Below, piece after piece: positions 5,106 through 5,615 of a DNA stretch of 5,615 nt. The translations under genes were made by a program, and so were the position numbers. Within the stretch, counting starts at the first letter, position 1. Every line of letters begins with the position of its first letter. The DNA is taken from NCBI GenBank assembly GCA_023411775.1, contig JAEYOL010000043.1, positions 1 to 5,615 of the forward strand, read 5' to 3'. The stretch comes from Bacteroidota bacterium. Its GTDB lineage: Bacteria > Bacteroidota > Bacteroidia > Chitinophagales > Chitinophagaceae. The notes under the pieces are model-generated. The model worked only from the letters and a program-made list of their open reading frames with translations, was not told where the DNA came from and ran no database searches.

Positions 5106-5615
5106 ATGCTGAACATGCACACTGTAACTGAAGAAAACATTCTGGATGTGACCGTCCTTGAGCCGAGACAAAAACACCCCACGATATTCGCACGATTTGA
5201 TGAACTGAACGCTGGGGAAAGCCTCACGATCCATAATGATCACGATCCGAAACCGCTTTATTACCAGTTGTTGGGAGAGCGGGGAGATGTATTTACCTGG
5301 GAATACCTCGAGCAGGGACCCGTATGGTGGAAAGTCACCATTCGTAAAAATGGTATTGGTGAAGGAGAGGAGTCACTCGGTGAGATCGCAGCGAAAGATC
5401 TGCGCAAAGCGCAAATTTTTAAGAAGTATGGCCTGGACTTTTGTTGCGGTGGAAAGAAAACCGTGAAGCAGGCCTGCGCCGAAAAAGGACTGGACGTTAC
5501 AAAAGTAGAGCAGGAACTGCAGCACGCGGATAAAATGCCGGCAACACGACCCGTTCCATACGATGAATGGAGCCTGGATTTCCTGGCAGACTATATTGTC
5601 AATACACACCATAGT
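5106..5615 (+). CDS. DUF2249-ScdA/YtfE (RIC) di-iron iron-sulfur cluster repair protein, partial
   Basis: 170 codons are open to the right edge with no stop, so the C-terminus is missing. Residues about 11-82 are a DUF2249 domain (ILDVTVLEPRQKHPTIF, then LNAGESLTIHNDHDPKPLYYQLLGE and the WWKVTI strand). Residues about 94-140 are a ScdA_N-type domain with IFKKYGLDFCCGGKKTVKQAC (Cys113, Cys114, Cys124). The hemerythrin-like domain starts near 155, and DFLADYIVNTHHS at the edge carries what is probably the first di-iron histidine (168 or 169). RIC proteins repair iron-sulfur clusters damaged by nitric oxide or oxidants. An ATG at 5115 (MHTVTEEN) is an equally possible start; neither has a Shine-Dalgarno sequence. 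The protein is cytoplasmic by family. Upstream lie a 28-bp palindrome and a TAnnTTTG element, in keeping with stress-responsive control. Confidence 0.93.
   Translation, partial: MLNMHTVTEENILDVTVLEPRQKHPTIFARFDELNAGESLTIHNDHDPKPLYYQLLGERGDVFTWEYLEQGPVWWKVTIRKNGIGEGEESLGEIAAKDLRKAQIFKKYGLDFCCGGKKTVKQACAEKGLDVTKVEQELQHADKMPATRPVPYDEWSLDFLADYIVNTHHS

Noticed and set aside
4984..5193. Minus-strand 69-codon frame spanning the gap before the RIC gene
   Set aside because: It overlaps the RIC coding start and the regulatory palindrome, and its product shows no recognisable family pattern.
1..5615. CRISPR array, transposase, tRNA or rRNA gene
   Set aside because: I saw no direct-repeat array, transposase-like frame, cloverleaf or rRNA-like stretch in the gaps between genes.

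Overview
The window looks like chromosomal DNA of a Bacteroidota bacterium, probably of the Chitinophagaceae type. The basis is the TonB receptor with an N-terminal carboxypeptidase-regulatory-like domain, a lipoprotein of the same style, a TAnnTTTG-type promoter, the near absence of Shine-Dalgarno sequences and a moderate GC content. The lineage is inferred from style, not from a database match. Two of the six genes run off the window edges.

Layout: (1) 1-261, minus strand, the N-terminal part of a multi-pass membrane protein with a histidine-rich HAHSHF segment. (2) 262-384, a divergent intergenic region with a perfect 6+6 bp palindrome and a Bacteroidota-type promoter pointing right. (3) 385-4417, plus strand, three genes that look like one transcription unit: a 124-residue membrane-anchored protein with three cysteines, a 778-residue TonB-dependent receptor, and a 405-residue BNR-repeat lipoprotein starting 2 bases after the receptor stop. 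(4) 4446-4928, minus strand, an OsmC-family protein convergent with the lipoprotein gene. (5) 4929-5105, a divergent intergenic region with a 28-bp near-palindrome. (6) 5106 to the right edge, plus strand, the N-terminal half of a DUF2249-ScdA/YtfE (RIC) iron-sulfur cluster repair protein.

The most interesting unit is the three-gene cluster. Each of its envelope proteins carries cysteines of the metal-ligand sort at unusual places: C39-x9-C49-x3-C53 in the small protein, six cysteines (46, 50, 52, 54, 70, 71) in the periplasmic N-terminal domain of the receptor, and CCPCC (209-213) plus HGCPH (266-270) in the lipoprotein. The receptor plug also has an HxM...M stretch. I infer an outer-membrane uptake system for a thiophilic metal (copper is my first guess) or a metal complex, but the sequence does not prove the substrate. 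The flanking genes (OsmC, RIC, and a possible haem-copper-oxidase-like membrane protein) suggest a neighbourhood dealing with peroxide or nitric-oxide stress and respiration. Whether they are co-regulated with the cluster cannot be told from this window.
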